Source: Strongylocentrotus purpuratus
Taxonomy: Eukaryota; Echinodermata; Echinoidea; Camarodonta; Strongylocentrotidae
Assembly: GCF_000002235.5 (NCBI RefSeq)
Contig: NW_022145597.1
Coordinates: 26,986,423-27,050,422 of the forward strand
DNA: 64,000 nt
Direction of reading: 5' to 3'
Position numbers and translations under genes: made by a program. This document shows positions 43,798 to 56,235 of the stretch, piece after piece (position 1 is the stretch's first letter; each line of letters starts with the position of its first letter). Under the pieces are notes generated by a model. The model saw only the letters and a program-made list of their open reading frames with translations, had not been told where the DNA came from and made no database searches.

Positions 43798-45420
43798 TTG
43801 TGCCAATATCTATCATGGTGCAGTTAAAGGAAGTTGAGAGAAAATTGTATTTCAAATATTTTGCTGTTCTTCAGAACAACTTGTTATTGCAAATTGAGTT
43901 TACTTTTAGATCATACACATACATGGTTGTAGAAAATGAAAGCAAAAATGAAATGCAAAAAAATAATGAAGTGAAAATTCATAGCACACACCTTTTTTTC
44001 TTTTCTTCTACTGCAGGTTCCTCATTTTACATCTTTGGTAGATGGATGGCTCTTTGCACTTTGACCAATGAGCTTATCTGTATTTCATCCATCAAGCACC
44101 GGTGATTTGATATTATCTCCAGCAATGGACATGATTGGAATAAAACAACCTTACACAACTGATAATGGCACTGTGACTAATTTATTTGTATGCATTCTTT
44201 TCTGTAATACTTGTTATAAGTAAGTTAAATTTGCATGATTTAAAAACCGCTAAAAGGTATACAATATTGACTATCCCTTTTGTGGTTTAGATATTTGATT
44301 AGGACCATAATTATGCACATGAAAAGTTACATCCTAGTAATTTGTCAAAAGACATATGGGAATCTCAAATTGGCAAATTAGCCATTCAACTGTGATGTAA
44401 TTGCAGTATTTTTTTCATTTGTTGGAGACTAAATATCATTATTATTGCTTTTATTAAAATTATTATTATTGTGGTAATTGTTTATTTCTATTTTTGTAGT
44501 AATTGTGATATGGAAATGAGAAAAATATTTATAAAAGAATAGAAGTAGTAGAATGGCATGGAAATGAGAGAAACATTTATGAAAGAAAGATGTGAATATG
44601 AAAAAGAAAGAATATTTAAATGGAATTATATAGAAAAGAAGATAGATGACGGAATGAGAGGGAAAATAACGAGAGTAAATGAGCGATAGAGTGTGTATGT
44701 GGAGGGGGAAGGGATGACAATGGCAATTTAAACGGGATAACCTCGCTATCAATAAGGATCATTATTCATCAATGTCATTATTCATAATGCACTTCTACCA
44801 TATACTAGCAAACTGCTATTCATATCATACAAATAGGTTGCTATTTAGAATATACATAAGGACCACTATCCACAAGGGTCACTATTCGGGAAAGGGACAT
44901 AACAATGACTATTCATAGTTTAGATTAAAAAACAATATTCATAAGGGTCACCGTTAGTCACTATTCATAATATACAAACCCCTTTGCTGAATTATGAGCA
45001 TCAAAACCCTCTTTTTTTGTTTATATGATGACAACAAAAATAACATCCTGAAAGATACTGAAACATAGACATATATATAGAAAAAGATAGAAAGACAAAA
45101 TCGCAAGGATGAAAGCAAAAAATAGTATGAGCAAATATAATAATAAGAAATGATATGATAGGAAAACATAGGCCCTAATGATAATGAAATATTAAAATAA
45201 ACAAGATAAATTGATCGATTAAACCAAACAATACCATTAGAAAGGTAGTAAGAGAAAACAAACCTTGAAACACTAAACAGATTGAGTAAATAATGACATG
45301 AAGAAAGATGGCAATACAACGCTCTTATTTGAAAATGAATGGGAGCTGTGAGTGATATCTTTGTTACATGTAGGCCTATGTTACTATTGATACGCGACAA
45401 CACACATCTTTATACACAAT
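43798..45420. other. No gene recognised between exon array and repeats
   Basis: AT-rich. aataaa at 44139-44144 lies downstream of a possible acceptor (ctactgcag, about 44017), so a terminal exon cannot be excluded, but no protein family is recognisable. The A-rich stretch 44500-44700 has repeated ggaaatgagagaaa words. Confidence 0.45.
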
Positions 45421-45423
45421 GCA

Positions 45424-45610
45424 CAACGGCTCGAAACGGACAAAATGGCGCCTGGATGGACGGGTGTGCATGAGTGATTCCGGAGAACGAAGATTACAGT
45501 GACCTGGATGGGATGGTAGTGGCTATGCCTACGGAGTTTGAAAGAAATTGGGATAGGGGAAAGAACCTAGAGAGGGCTCGCAAGCACTGCGTGCAAAAAC
45601 CAATGGGATT
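45424..45610 (+). repeat. Dispersed repeat (aaaatggcgcctgga type), copy 1
   Basis: It starts cgaaacggacaaaatggcgc and matches 46930-47110 for about 180 bp, including catgagtgatt, agtgacct and ctatgcct blocks. One frame is open across copy 1, but copy 2 does not keep it, so coding is unlikely. Confidence 0.55.
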
Positions 45611-46814
45611 TGGTGCATGTTCGTCATTGCAATCAAGATCGTTCTGGGGGCCAAAAGCCTGAACCCGATATGCCCCATAGACAATGCGTGTAATGCATGG
45701 GCGGAAAACGTACAGGATCTGTATTATGACCGGAGTTAAATTGTTTTTTCTCTCTCTCTTTATGTCTCTTTATGGGCCGTATTTGGTATCATTAGAAAGA
45801 AAATTTCATGGTTGTTATTGCAAACCACTCTTTTTTTTTCTATGATAATCCTATCGAAACACATGATGTAAAATAGATTTATAGGACAAAATGGCGTCTT
45901 AAATGGCCCCCTTGACCAATTTTAAAAATCCGGCCAAGAGGTGCCCTGCGTATTGGAACTCGGCATGTCACTGCAAATTTTCAAGGAAAAAAAAGGACGT
46001 TTAAGGGGCGAAAAGCAGTCTGAAAAAATGACGTCATAGCCGATACGTGTTAGATTCGGGCGGAAACTCGGCGGAATTCGTGTAGTGATCTTTGTTCAAA
46101 TGCGATTTATTCACAATTTTCTGTGTGAACATATACTATACTTGGTATCATTCGAAAGGGCACTTCATTGCGGTCAGTTTGACACCATTGTTATCTTCGC
46201 GCAATGTATTGCACGCATTTAACGCGCTATCACGCAATGCATAGTAAATACATCATTTTTTGAGATAACTTTGCGCTGACATAATCAAATTTTACCAAAC
46301 TTTGCGGACAGTTGTCACGTATATAAATACATGTGTGTGCCAAGTTTTATTGACGTAGGTCAAAGGATCGTAATTTTAGAGCAAGTTGAAGTTATTTTGG
46401 AATTTTCTTGAAAATGGCGAATTTGGAGGGCAATTTTCTCAAATTTGGTCAGTGATAGGGTATATAATTTTGTATATGGCTGGAAAGGGCATATCTTCAA
46501 GTATCTAAATCCAAAAAAGGGTACGGGTTTGCCAAGCCATTATGGAGATACGGCCACAGAGAGAAAGCCAATTCCCAGAACTTTAGAGGGCGCTATTTAT
46601 GTTGTGCAAAGTCATTGGAGCGTGAAATTTGGCATGGCTATGTGCAATTATGAGATAAGGATACTGTGAGATTTAAATACAAAACGGAATTTATATGAGA
46701 AAGTTATGGCAGTTTTAGATTATTTAGGTGTCAATTTTTCAAGAATTTGAGAGATAGTTGACGGAGTCGGTTTCAGATTTGAATTTTGAGTATGAAGATG
46801 GCATTTTGAAGGGC

Positions 46815-47110
46815 AGGTTATACGTCGCAGATAAAAGAACATCTCTTGGACTATCTAGAGGAATTTGTTAGAAATGTGTAGGATCTAGGATAGTGGAGAT
46901 AGGAAGGAAGAAAGAAAGGCCTTAAAATGGACCAGAAACGGACAAAATGGCGCCTGGACGGTTATGCATGAGTGATTTCGAAAATCGAAGAATGTAGTGA
47001 CCTTGAAGGGATGTTAGAGACTATGCCTATGAAATGTGAAAGGAAAAGGACATGAGAAAAGCACCTAACTAGGAATAACAAACATTACGTGCAAAACGAA
47101 TGCGATTTCC
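46815..47110 (+). repeat. Dispersed repeat pair: 16.8-kb family plus aaaatggcgcctgga copy 2
   Basis: 46815-46905 (gtcgcagat...gaggaatttgttagaa...ggatagtgga) resembles 16850-16930. It is followed at 46930 by the second copy of the 45424 repeat. The order suggests that both are parts of one larger interspersed element. Confidence 0.5.
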
Positions 47111-47387
47111 TGACGATAAGGAAAAGGAAAAGGAGGAAAAGGAGAATATTAATGGGGCAGAATGTGAACGAAAACAAGGCAATGACGAAGGTCGTCATTG
47201 CAAATACAAAAGAGTGTGACTTGCAGAGAAGAAAATAATACAATAAATCTCGTACATCTGCTGATTGAATGCAGGTTCATTCATGAATGGATAAACGATG
47301 CTAGGTCATGGACGATTACACATCATTGTTGAATATACAGTCAATGTACACACGAACATGAATACAGTAGAATTACACACGACATGA

Positions 47388-47815
47388 TCAATACTTAAAC
47401 AATAACATAGTTTTAACTGCCTTCTTAAAAGAATACAATGTCCTAAGGTTTCTTATTACAATGGGCAGAGAGTTCCAGATGTCTGGGCCGGCGTGTCTAA
47501 TGGATTTGAGAGCCAATGCGGTTTTTGGATTTCTTAAATGGAATTTTTCAGTTTGCCTTGTAGGGTAGGAGTGGATGGTTTTATTCAAATTAAACAATGG
47601 GGGAAAGTATGAAGGTACATGTAGTAGACCTTTTTGTAAGCAAAACATGAAAAGTGCTATTTGTAGAAAATGTATATCAGCAGCTTTTAGAGTTTTTAGT
47701 TTTGAAAACAAGGGATTGGTGTGGTCGCGAAAGGAAGAATCAGTACATATACGCATGGCTTTCTTGAAATTGAAATGTATGTATTGCTGTTGGTAAAAAA
47801 AAGAAATCAAATCAA
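47388..47815 (-). mobile_element. LINE fragment: C-terminal end of a non-LTR reverse transcriptase ORF
   Basis: On the minus strand an open frame ends TAA at 47388. It reads FRDHTNPLFSKLKTLKAADI, then IHSYPTRQTEKFHLRNPKTA and IRHAGPDIWNSLPIVIRNL before SFKKAVKTMLLFKY. This is the standard tail of many invertebrate LINE ORF2 proteins (HTNPLF, IHSYNTR, GPxIWNSLP, FKxxLK). The catalytic domains are missing, so it is a 5'-truncated insertion, the usual result of LINE retroposition. No poly-A tail was made out past the stop codon. A C-rich tract abuts its upstream side at about 47849. Confidence 0.85.
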
Positions 47816-48042
47816 AAAAGAAAAACCGGACATGTATAACAATATCGACCCCCCCCCCCCCCCCCCCCTCCTCCTCCACATCACAGTCGTAGGCCTGGCT
47901 ATTTGTATATGCATGTCGATTTAATTTCATGTGCAACGTTTTTACGATTTATATCAAGATAATGTTACAGGAAATAGATGATTTTCATTGAGTCTAATTT
48001 CTTCGTGTGTCTCTTTTTCCCGGTATCTTTTGTCCTTGTATA

Positions 48043-48317
48043 CTCTGTTAATGTAAAGGAGCTAATTTCCGCTCGTCGAGGAGTGTGATTAGGGACCACT
48101 CCTTTTGGAGAGAAATTTGGACGGAATTCACCCTCAAAAGATGTAATGTTCACTCCAAAAAGACCGATTTTTTTTTCTAAAAGACTGAATTTATCGTCTT
48201 TTAAGAGCTAAATTTACATCTTTTGAGGGTGAATTCCGTCCAAATTTCACTCCGCAAGGAGTGGTCCCTAATCACACTCCCCGACGAGCGGAAATTAGCT
48301 CCTTTACATTAACAGAG
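48043..48317. mobile_element. MITE with ~100-bp inverted termini and TA target duplication
   Basis: The ends ctctgttaatgtaaaggagc and its inverse bound 275 bp. The arms are about 100 bp each (48043-48143 and about 48214-48317) with few mismatches, and ta flanks both sides (48041-48042, 48318-48319). A TA duplication with long inverted arms suits a Tc1/mariner-type non-autonomous element. No coding frame. It sits about 600 bp upstream of the sulfotransferase start codon. Confidence 0.8.
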
Positions 48318-48890
48318 TAGTCATCATTTTGTATTGTATATGCTCTTAGTTCAATGCTTTAGGTACAATATTTTGAAGGAAAAGTTGAGTTTTGTAGCAG
48401 AGGACGCTACACAAATTGTATTTTGATGAGATAATGAAAACTGAGTGTTATATTTGAAAGAACATATCATTTAAATGACAAAATCGTCTGTTTTAGATCA
48501 AAATCGGCACAGAGACGGCTGAAATATCCATAAATATAACGATTTCTTATATTTTGTGGTGCCCAAAAAATATTCTTATTTTGAACCAGCCGTTGAAAAA
48601 ACGAGATAGCGCTTTTCACGTTTTATTCCAGCCATTGCCGATGTTGGCCGGGATCAGGAGGTATAACAGACGATGTTACATAATGCGAAATGGTATTATA
48701 TAGAATTTAAGAACACAACATGTGACTGATGTGGAACATCGTAAAGATGATGTTATTTTCGATGGTATTTTGTCCAAATTGGTATAAAAATATTTATAAA
48801 GCTCACAAATCATTTTTACATTAACCAGAAACCAGCCTTCTCTTTGAATAATTTATAGATACCTGGTTTGTCTCTATTTTCTCGTTGCAG

Positions 48891-50513
48891 AACTCGTGGT
48901 CAGACATAAAGCAATGATGAGGTTCTGGCCCCGGAGGAGACTCATCATCGCTATCATCGCAGCATGTAGCTTACTCGTGTTCGTCTATCTCCCATGGACG
49001 AACTACAATCAGGCTTCCTTCGTGACAACATTGATTGGCGGTCATCGACGTCTAGCCGTGGTCGATGACCAGGCAAGGGATAACCCTACCTCGAGGAGAG
49101 ACCGACAAATAAGTTTGAGGTTAGTGTGATTGATTTGAATCACTTTCTCAAATTCATCTTACAAAATAATTAGTAATTTTCTTTTCGATATTTGATTTCA
49201 GAACGTTTGACATTATTGTCTAGAAATGGTAATCAAAGGGAAGCATGCCCCAACAGAGCAGATATTTGCTCGGGGGTGTTTTCTTCAAATACAATAGGTG
49301 AGGGCAGGGCGTCGCTAGACCTTTTTCACTCTTAATCCTTGTCTGAATTCAGTTCCCCCCCCCCCTCCCGCACAAAGCGCGGCAGCTGTGACGTTTCATT
49401 AAATTATCAGAGAAAGAAGACGATTTGTTGTACTGTTTTCGATTCTTAATCCTTGTCTAAATTCAGTTCCCCCTCTCCCTCGCTAAGCGCGAAAGCCTTG
49501 ACGTTTCATTAAATTATTAGAGAAAGAAGACGATTCGTTGTACTGTTTTCTACTCTTAATCCTTGTGTGAATTCAGTCCCCCCCCCCCCCTCCCGCGCAA
49601 GCTTTGACGTTTCATTAAATTATTAGAGAAAGAATACGATTCGTTTTACCGTTCTCTGCTCTTAATCCTCGTCTGAATCCAGTTTCCCGCGCGAAGAGCC
49701 GAAGCTTAGACGTTTCATTAAATTATTACTCAGTTTCCCCCTCCTACGCGAAGCGCGGAAGCTTTGACGTTTTATAAAATGTTAAGAGAAAGAAGACGAT
49801 TCGTTGTACCGACTCTTAATCATTGTCTGAATTTTCAAAAATATTTCTTTGTCCGTTAAAAAGCCACAGTTCGTACGGAAAAAAAATTGCCGGCCGACCG
49901 ACATAATACATCTCACCGACTTCAAACTTCTGCATTGATAGTACACGATGATTGAGCAAGAATACCGACACAGCTGACCCGACACAGCAACATAATGAAC
50001 TATGCGTATCTTTCTTGCTCCCCCGCCCCCCCCCCCCCCCCCACTCAGTGTTATTAAGGGTACGCATATGCGTGTTTCCAGCACCCCCCCCCCGCCCTTT
50101 CAGCATAAGTCCGGTGTGTAAAATCAATACGGGTAGACCTTTTTCTTTTGTTATACGAGCCTTTTCAGCACCCCCCCCCCCTTTCAGCATAAGTCCGGTG
50201 TGTTAAGTCAGCGGCGGGTCCACTGTTACTAAATGATTTGTGGTACAATAACCTATTTTTCATGGTACAATGCATTATGGGTTAAGCGGTGGAGACTGAG
50301 AGTATTTGATACGGAAGTATAATAGGTCAAATAGGCATTCCAAAATTTAGATTCTTGACAGACAAAAATATGATCATGTAAGCACCTGCTAGACGGTCTG
50401 TTCACATTATCGCGACATTGTCTTTCGCACAATGTGTGTGATTTAGGCCTGCAACATTTTCTTCTAAACAATTAATCTCTCTCTCTCTCTCTCACCCTCT
50501 CTCTCTCTCTCTC

Positions 50514-50549
<36 letters not shown>

Positions 50550-53500
50550 TCTCCCTCTCAGGTGTTCTGTCAAATGCATGTAATTCACACACCAGAGCCT
50601 TCTTTAGTTCTTTCTCCATCCCTCTCTCTACCTTGAACTTTCTTTCTCATCATGTCACATGATCTGCAATCACCTGTCACCGATCAAGACAGTCTGACAC
50701 CCTCCAAATTATTGATCGAAAGAATGCTCATATGGGGAGTCATAATTTTTCCCAGTGTATTTCAGGACGGCGTCAGTGACCTATACAGTCTATTATGAAG
50801 CACCATAATGTGAAATTGCATGGTTCGCCCCCCCCCCCCACCCCCCCCCCAAAAAAAAAGTGATTGCAAAATGAGCAGTGCCAACATTGGTTAAATGGTG
50901 TAATGGTTAACTCTTTGGCTCTCATGGCCTTCTATTCTTGCGGACAGCCGACAAAGTCAAATGTCGCCAGCCTAGCCTCGATTCGCGCAGGTATAACGCA
51001 ATCAAAATAACGCCTCGAGCCCTTATTATTGATGCGACATTAATTATTAATACGACTTGTGCATGCAGTCTTCGTCATCCGCGCAATTCAGTGTGTGTGT
51101 GCGTCTTGACTCTTGAATGTGGTGGGCCTTGGGAGATAAATGTGCAGTGAAAATGGCGGGACTTTAAGGACAAAATGTAGCACAGTGTTAACATGTCGCC
51201 ATGTGTTTGATCAAAGAGGTACATCCTCCTTGGTTTGATCGTGAGTTGTTGTCGGGGAATCAAGGATGACCCACTTAAGGCTGGCCAGACAGGAAGACAT
51301 TATTAAGTCTGATCATGGCTGACAGGCAACTTGGTTTTTCCCCGTCGCTAATGGGGAGGGGCCCTATAGGGAGTGTGTGAGATACCCCCCCCCCCCCCCC
51401 ACCTGCTTGTTGGAAAATTTCAGCTACCTTGTCGGTTAATTTGGTCCGACACCTATCGACGTCCCTGGGGATATTAAGCATGATTGTAATAGACAATAAT
51501 TAGAGAATGTGAGGAAAGTACTGTTCTGCCCCCCCCCCCTACCCCTCCTAAGTTGTAAAAATCTCGTGTGCGGAGAGGTAGGATCGAGGGTGTTCACATT
51601 GTGTTAAGTATAACGGCCATTTTTACTTTTATCAGACGATTTGTACGTTTTCTATGAAAAATAAATAAAAAGCTGGTTAGGAAAAGAATACAAATCTATA
51701 CGAATCAGTCTATGAGGGAAAGGGCAGCTTTTTAATGATAGCCCCCCCCCCCCTCCTCTCCAGTCCCGTGACTTAGCGATGTCCCTTATTATTGATGTGG
51801 CATTATTTATTTCATGCTTTGACCCGTGTTGCAATTGACGAGGGTGTGTTCTGTGTTCTTGTAATCTGCCCATGGACCTCAAAACGTACGTTTTCTATGA
51901 AAAATAAATAAAAAGCTAGTTAGGAATAGAAAATCCCTTTTTTACGAATCAGTTTCTGAGGGAAGGCCGCCACCCCCTCCCCCTCCCCCCCCCCCCTCTC
52001 CCGTAACTTTAATAGCGATGTCCCTTATTATTGATGTGGCATTATTTATTTCATGCTTTGACCCGTGTTAACGAGGTTGTGTTCTATGTCGGGGTTCTAT
52101 TTTCTTGTAATCTACCCATGGGCCTCAACACGTTGGTCTTCTCCCACTAATCACTGTCTAAATATTGAATTCTAGTGGCTCCGCTGACCAAACTGAATGC
52201 CGAGCCTGATTCCAGGGCCTTCGTCTGTCGTCTGCGTTACGTAAACTTCTTTCATTTCACAGACTAAACTTTCACGCCCTGATGACAAGACTTCATTATT
52301 GACAAAGAGTTTGGCACACCCAAAGACCTTTGGACTGTGTGCATAGGGAGGAATTAGAAGCTCAAAATTAAACACTTTTTGTATGCATAAAAAAGTGTGT
52401 ACACAGAATGAAGGTTGTATCAACCAAGGAATCTCCTTGATCAAACCGAATCAAATTGCAGGTAACGGTTACAAGAGCGCCACTTGTGTATTTTTTAGAG
52501 GGGGGGGGGGGGGGGGGGGGGGGCATATTCTCTTGCGAAAGGGCGTGGTACAAGCGCACCGAACGTTGGACCTTCTACCACTCGCCCCACAAAGCCATGC
52601 AATGAAAAGAATAAGACCAATCGGGGTGCACTGGTGGATCCAGGGCCCGGCCCCCCGGAAGAAAAACGTGTAAAAACACGTTAATTTTACCATTTTTTTG
52701 GAGATGCCCCCCTCCCCCCTGGCGCTCAAGGGGAGGGGGGGGGGGTGCGATTTTTCAAATGTTCGAGGAACAAAAAAAATATTGCTCACTACCGACACTA
52801 CCGACCGTCATTCCTTATAACGACGATTTCGGTCTTGAACTTTTTTTTTTACAACGTTTGACTAGACCAACGACCCGTGAGACTTACAGTACATAACAAT
52901 GCAATTAAATAGGACATTTAGAAAGGTAGAATATTCCAAAGGTTGATGATACCGACAAAACAGGGAAATACATAAGGAAAGATGTATTTTTTTTAATGTC
53001 AGGATTGTATGCTGTTGGTCCCATGATCTTGTGGCAAAAAGTTGGTTCAGACAGCTGACATAGTTCTCTCAACACTAATACCTTATCGAAAACTGTTTCT
53101 CAGTATTGTGCTTTTTGAAAGTTTTCATATGAGTGAAGTGAATATAATGAGTTAAACAATTCATTACATACTAGCCTGATTGTTTTTTTTTTATATTAAC
53201 GTAAATTAAAATTTTCCTTCTTATCTTTCTGTCTACCACAATACAGCGTCATACGTAATGCCTCAAGGCCCATTGATTGGTCCAATGCTGTACCGAAACG
53301 TAAGGATGACGTCATCAGCGGTGTGTCGCTCCACCAGCGTAGGTTCGGAAACAGTCAGCAGGAAAAAGGTAAAGTGACAGGAAAGGCAGTAGCGTATCAC
53401 TCAAAATATTAAATGGTTAATTAAAATTATATTAGATTTCAGTGGACATAATTATAAAGGAAGAGGTAAAGAAAGTGAGTGAAGAGGTGTAAGTATAGGG

Positions 53501-55251
53501 AACTATTAAAAGAAGATACTAAATCAATTGATTAAATTTCCCATCCCCTCCCTAATGTCTCTATTTCTGAATCTTTCTGCAGATGGATTGGTACAAGGAG
53601 GGCCAGAGAAGCAATATCGGTCTCAAAGCAAATACCGCAATTCACAACAAAAGATAAAGACAGAGCTCTCACGAAATCTCCGTGACGGCAAAGCCATAGA
53701 GGTCCTCAGCGCCGACCCGGTACGAAAAGACGTGAGCGGGAACGGTGGAAAGTGTCTTCCTCGCCACAATGTGGTCTTCTGGAAGACCCATAAGTGCGGG
53801 AGCTCGACGATGCAGAACATGATGTTCCGTCATGCAATCAAGAACGATCTCCGACTGTTGTTGCCGCCTAGGACACATCTCTTTGATCTGATACGGCGGT
53901 TTAATGCTACCAGGGACGTCCCGAGGGATTTTATTGAGAGGGGGAAACACTTCAACATGTTCGCGCACCATGCCAGGTTCAGCGCTCCAGGCAAGAACCA
54001 AACTAAACTCAACTTTTCAAACATTCAGTCAAACTTTTTATTTAACGATTAAATATTTTATTCAAACATATTTGACAAAACAATTAAAATATTAGAACAA
54101 ATAGACAAATTGGCGAAAACCAAACAGATACATCAGTTGTACATGTCTTCTCCAATTTAGTAAACCAAAAAAGTTCTTGTGTTAAGTAGGAAAGTATCCA
54201 CTCATGTCGAGTCTGAGTTGTGCCTATAGTGCCAAGCTCTCCTGGATCCAGCCTGTTTATATGATTATTTTACACAGGCCTGTAGTAAGCCTGTGCACCA
54301 CTTTGTATAATTTTATTGACCTTCAACTATTATCTTCTTTTTTCCCTCCTAGATATAGCAACCCTGATGCCTCGAGATAGCCTCTACGTCACGATCCTGA
54401 GATCACCACTGACCCTCTACGAGTCCATCTACTCCTATCTGGGACTTGGTAAGGACTTCGGCAACCAGACACACTTAGTTAAGATTAATACCTTCTTGAG
54501 GAACCCAAACGCATTTTACAACGCGTCGGACTTAAATGTACATCGCCGCTATGCCCGAAACCCTCTCCTCTATGATCTCGGGCTAGAGCCGAAAGACATG
54601 GACAGCAAAACGAAGATTGCGGACACCATTCTCGAAGTGCAGCTCAGGTTCCATTTTGTGTTGATCTCGGAGTACTTTGACGAATCTCTGGTTCTATTAA
54701 AAGATTTGATGTGCTGGGACTTCAGTGATATAATCTATCTAAAGTTAAACGCGAGGGAGCAGATACATAAAACTTCGCCATATACCGCTAACAAGATCGA
54801 GAAGTGGAATTACGGTGATATGCAGCTTTATCAGTACTTTAACGACTCCTTTTGGAAGAGAGTGGAGGCGTACGGGCGCACCCGTATGGAGCAGGACGTT
54901 AGGACGTTGCGAGATTTGAACGCGCGGTTGATGGGCCGCTGTGTAGAAGAAGCAACCAATGCAGATGATATCGAGGACCAGGAATCTCAATGGCATCCTG
55001 AAGGTATCAACATTGTTGCGTATCGCCTGAAGGCATCGGCAGTGAACGATCGTACTTGCAGGGATATCATCAAGTCCGAGAAACCCTTTACGGAGGAGAT
55101 TCGGGCCAAGCAAGGGGACTATTATTTTGCACCGAAAGGTGCTGAAGAGTTAAAGAAATGGTGGCATATCGAGGACGAGTCGGAGAAGAAGGCTGTCAAG
55201 GTTTTGGACGCAATGCTTGACCGGATCCATCCTCAAGAAAAACCACCTTGA
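48891..55251 (+). CDS. Galactose 3-O-sulfotransferase-like (galactosylceramide sulfotransferase family), four exons
   Basis: Members of this family transfer sulfate from PAPS to the 3-OH of galactose on glycolipids or glycans in the Golgi. Exons are 48891-49119, 53247-53368, 53583-53990 and 54353-55251 (TGA). They give 544 residues from the ATG at 48914; an in-frame ATG follows directly. A short basic cytosolic tail (RFWPRRR) and one membrane segment (about residues 10-28) show a type II Golgi protein. The 5'-phosphosulfate site is FWKTHKCGSST (about 175-185) and the 3'-phosphate site ILRSPLTLYES (about 260-270); HHARF lies between them as in the family. The acceptor at 48890 implies a 5' untranslated exon further left. 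The third intron starts with GC. The protein is longer than vertebrate members (about 420-490), mainly in the stem. The family is known to be expanded in invertebrate deuterostomes; the acceptor substrate is unknown. Confidence 0.9.
49316..50042 (-). mobile_element. Minisatellite-bearing hAT-like element, copy 2 (reverse of 10748-12322)
   Basis: The left end cagggcgtcgctagac is the inverse of the right end of the first copy. About five units (attaagagt...cgtcttctttct...cgtttcat) run through 49322-49830. They are followed by the same head region, with ccgacataata, gagcaagaataccgacac and gcgtatcttt. The right-hand terminus was not found; the homology ends in a poly-C tract at about 50024-50042. 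It lies in sulfotransferase intron 1. Confidence 0.65.
50043..50225. repeat. Direct duplication with poly-C tracts
   Basis: ctttcagcataagtccggtg occurs at about 50096 and again at about 50179, each preceded by a C run. The end cagcggcgggtccactg resembles a DNA-transposon terminus, but no partner end was found. Confidence 0.5.
50478..50562. repeat. (CT)n microsatellite
   Basis: Nearly pure ct repeats with a few ctctcac and ctcc interruptions, in sulfotransferase intron 1. Confidence 0.9.
51641..52126 (+). repeat. ~242-bp tandem duplication with poly-C core
   Basis: Two units (51641-51884 and 51885-52126) share gttttctatgaaaaataaat, tacgaatcagt, a C-rich tract, gcgatgtcccttattattga and catgctttgacccgtgtt. 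A weaker relative lies at about 51000-51065 (cttattattgatgcgacatt). The frames on the minus strand are low-complexity. Confidence 0.75.
52498..52523 (+). repeat. Long poly-G tract
   Basis: An unbroken run of about 23-25 G. Nearby ggtggatccagggcccgg (about 52631) resembles the ends of the 58049 element. Low-complexity frames across it are not genes. Confidence 0.85.
53991..54352 (+). other. GC-AG intron (intron 3 of the sulfotransferase gene)
   Basis: Exon 3 ends CCAG and the intron begins GCAAGA; it ends ccctcctag before ATATAGC. The reading frame is restored only with this junction (Ala-Pro-Asp). No GT near the site gives a frame that keeps both conserved sides. CAG|GCAAG is the normal context of GC donors. 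Confidence 0.8.
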
Positions 55252-56235
55252 GTCTATAAAGCATCATTATAATTATATAACTCAGAGGTGCATCAGATAT
55301 AACTCGATACTATAGAACGAACTCGATAGGCATTGATCAACGGGGTTTAATGAGTTCAAGTGCTACCTATAATACACAGCAGACCGCTACCAATTTTCGA
55401 AGAGATCATTTACCGCTGTATTGGGTGGATTATCGTCGCACTGGGCCAACACCGGGGGTGCCAACTCGGCATTTCCACCGGGTCCGAGTCGGGCATGGTG
55501 TTGAGCTAGCCTGGATTCCCTCTAAATAGTCCTAAAATCATGATCATCTACATAATTTCAAGTCTACAAATACCTTAAAGTACTTATTTACTAATTAGTT
55601 TTCACATTCCTAGCAGAGAAACTTGAAAATTAGTGTTTAAAAAGACGTACTTAAGGCGAAATTTAGGCCAATATTAGCAATTGTTGAGCTCTTCTAGAAA
55701 ATTCGGCCTTTATTATTTACCGAGTCGTCCTTAGTGCTGATCCCCCTGTATCACGGCTCATTTTGAGATTGTGATTGAGATGAGTTTGTGCCATGCATGG
55801 ATCGAGAGTCTTCTGCACTCAATGTCGTCAGCAGTACACAAGAAAGGAAATGGATTGTCAAACCTTTTAACGAAAGTATGGTGCTTGGTTACTAATCATA
55901 AGTGATTATGGTAGACTTGGTTATAATAAATGGGAATATGATGATGGATACAACGTATATTATAAGCCCGTCGCATAATAGGCTACGCGTCGTTGTCTGA
56001 GGTTAGACTCAGTGTCAATCATTTTTGTGACCTTAAAATTAGAAAAGTATAGTACATTGAATTTTGCAAACATTGCGTTGCATGGCGCAGGTAATAATGC
56101 AAGCGAAATGACGCCTCATAATTATGAGCAACGAGCATGGAGTGGCAAATTATCTTACACCCCCCCCCCTTTTTTTTCTCCACTAAATTATTCACCAGGG
56201 CTTATTACATTAATTATGCAAATATACCATCGATT
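55252..56235. other. 3' flank of the sulfotransferase gene; no further gene recognised
   Basis: No canonical aataaa stands out within 300 bp of the stop codon. No other exon, RNA gene or clear repeat was seen up to the C-rich tract at 56160. Confidence 0.45.

Noticed and set aside
44018-44105. Possible terminal exon before an aataaa signal
   Set aside because: There is an acceptor-like site but no recognisable protein, and the frame joined to the NDUFV1 exon donor gives only a few residues. Not enough to call a gene.
45474-45662. 62-codon frame after an aaaatggcg context
   Set aside because: It lies in a dispersed repeat and the second copy at 46930 does not keep the frame.
50890-50960. tRNA-like A box (ggtgtaatggttaactctttgg)
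   Set aside because: No B box (ggttcgannc) or acceptor-stem pairing follows; at most a tRNA-derived fragment.
53991-54052. Exon 3 of the sulfotransferase read through to a stop codon as a short protein
   Set aside because: It would lose the 3'-phosphate site; the GC-AG junction restores the conserved family sequence in frame.
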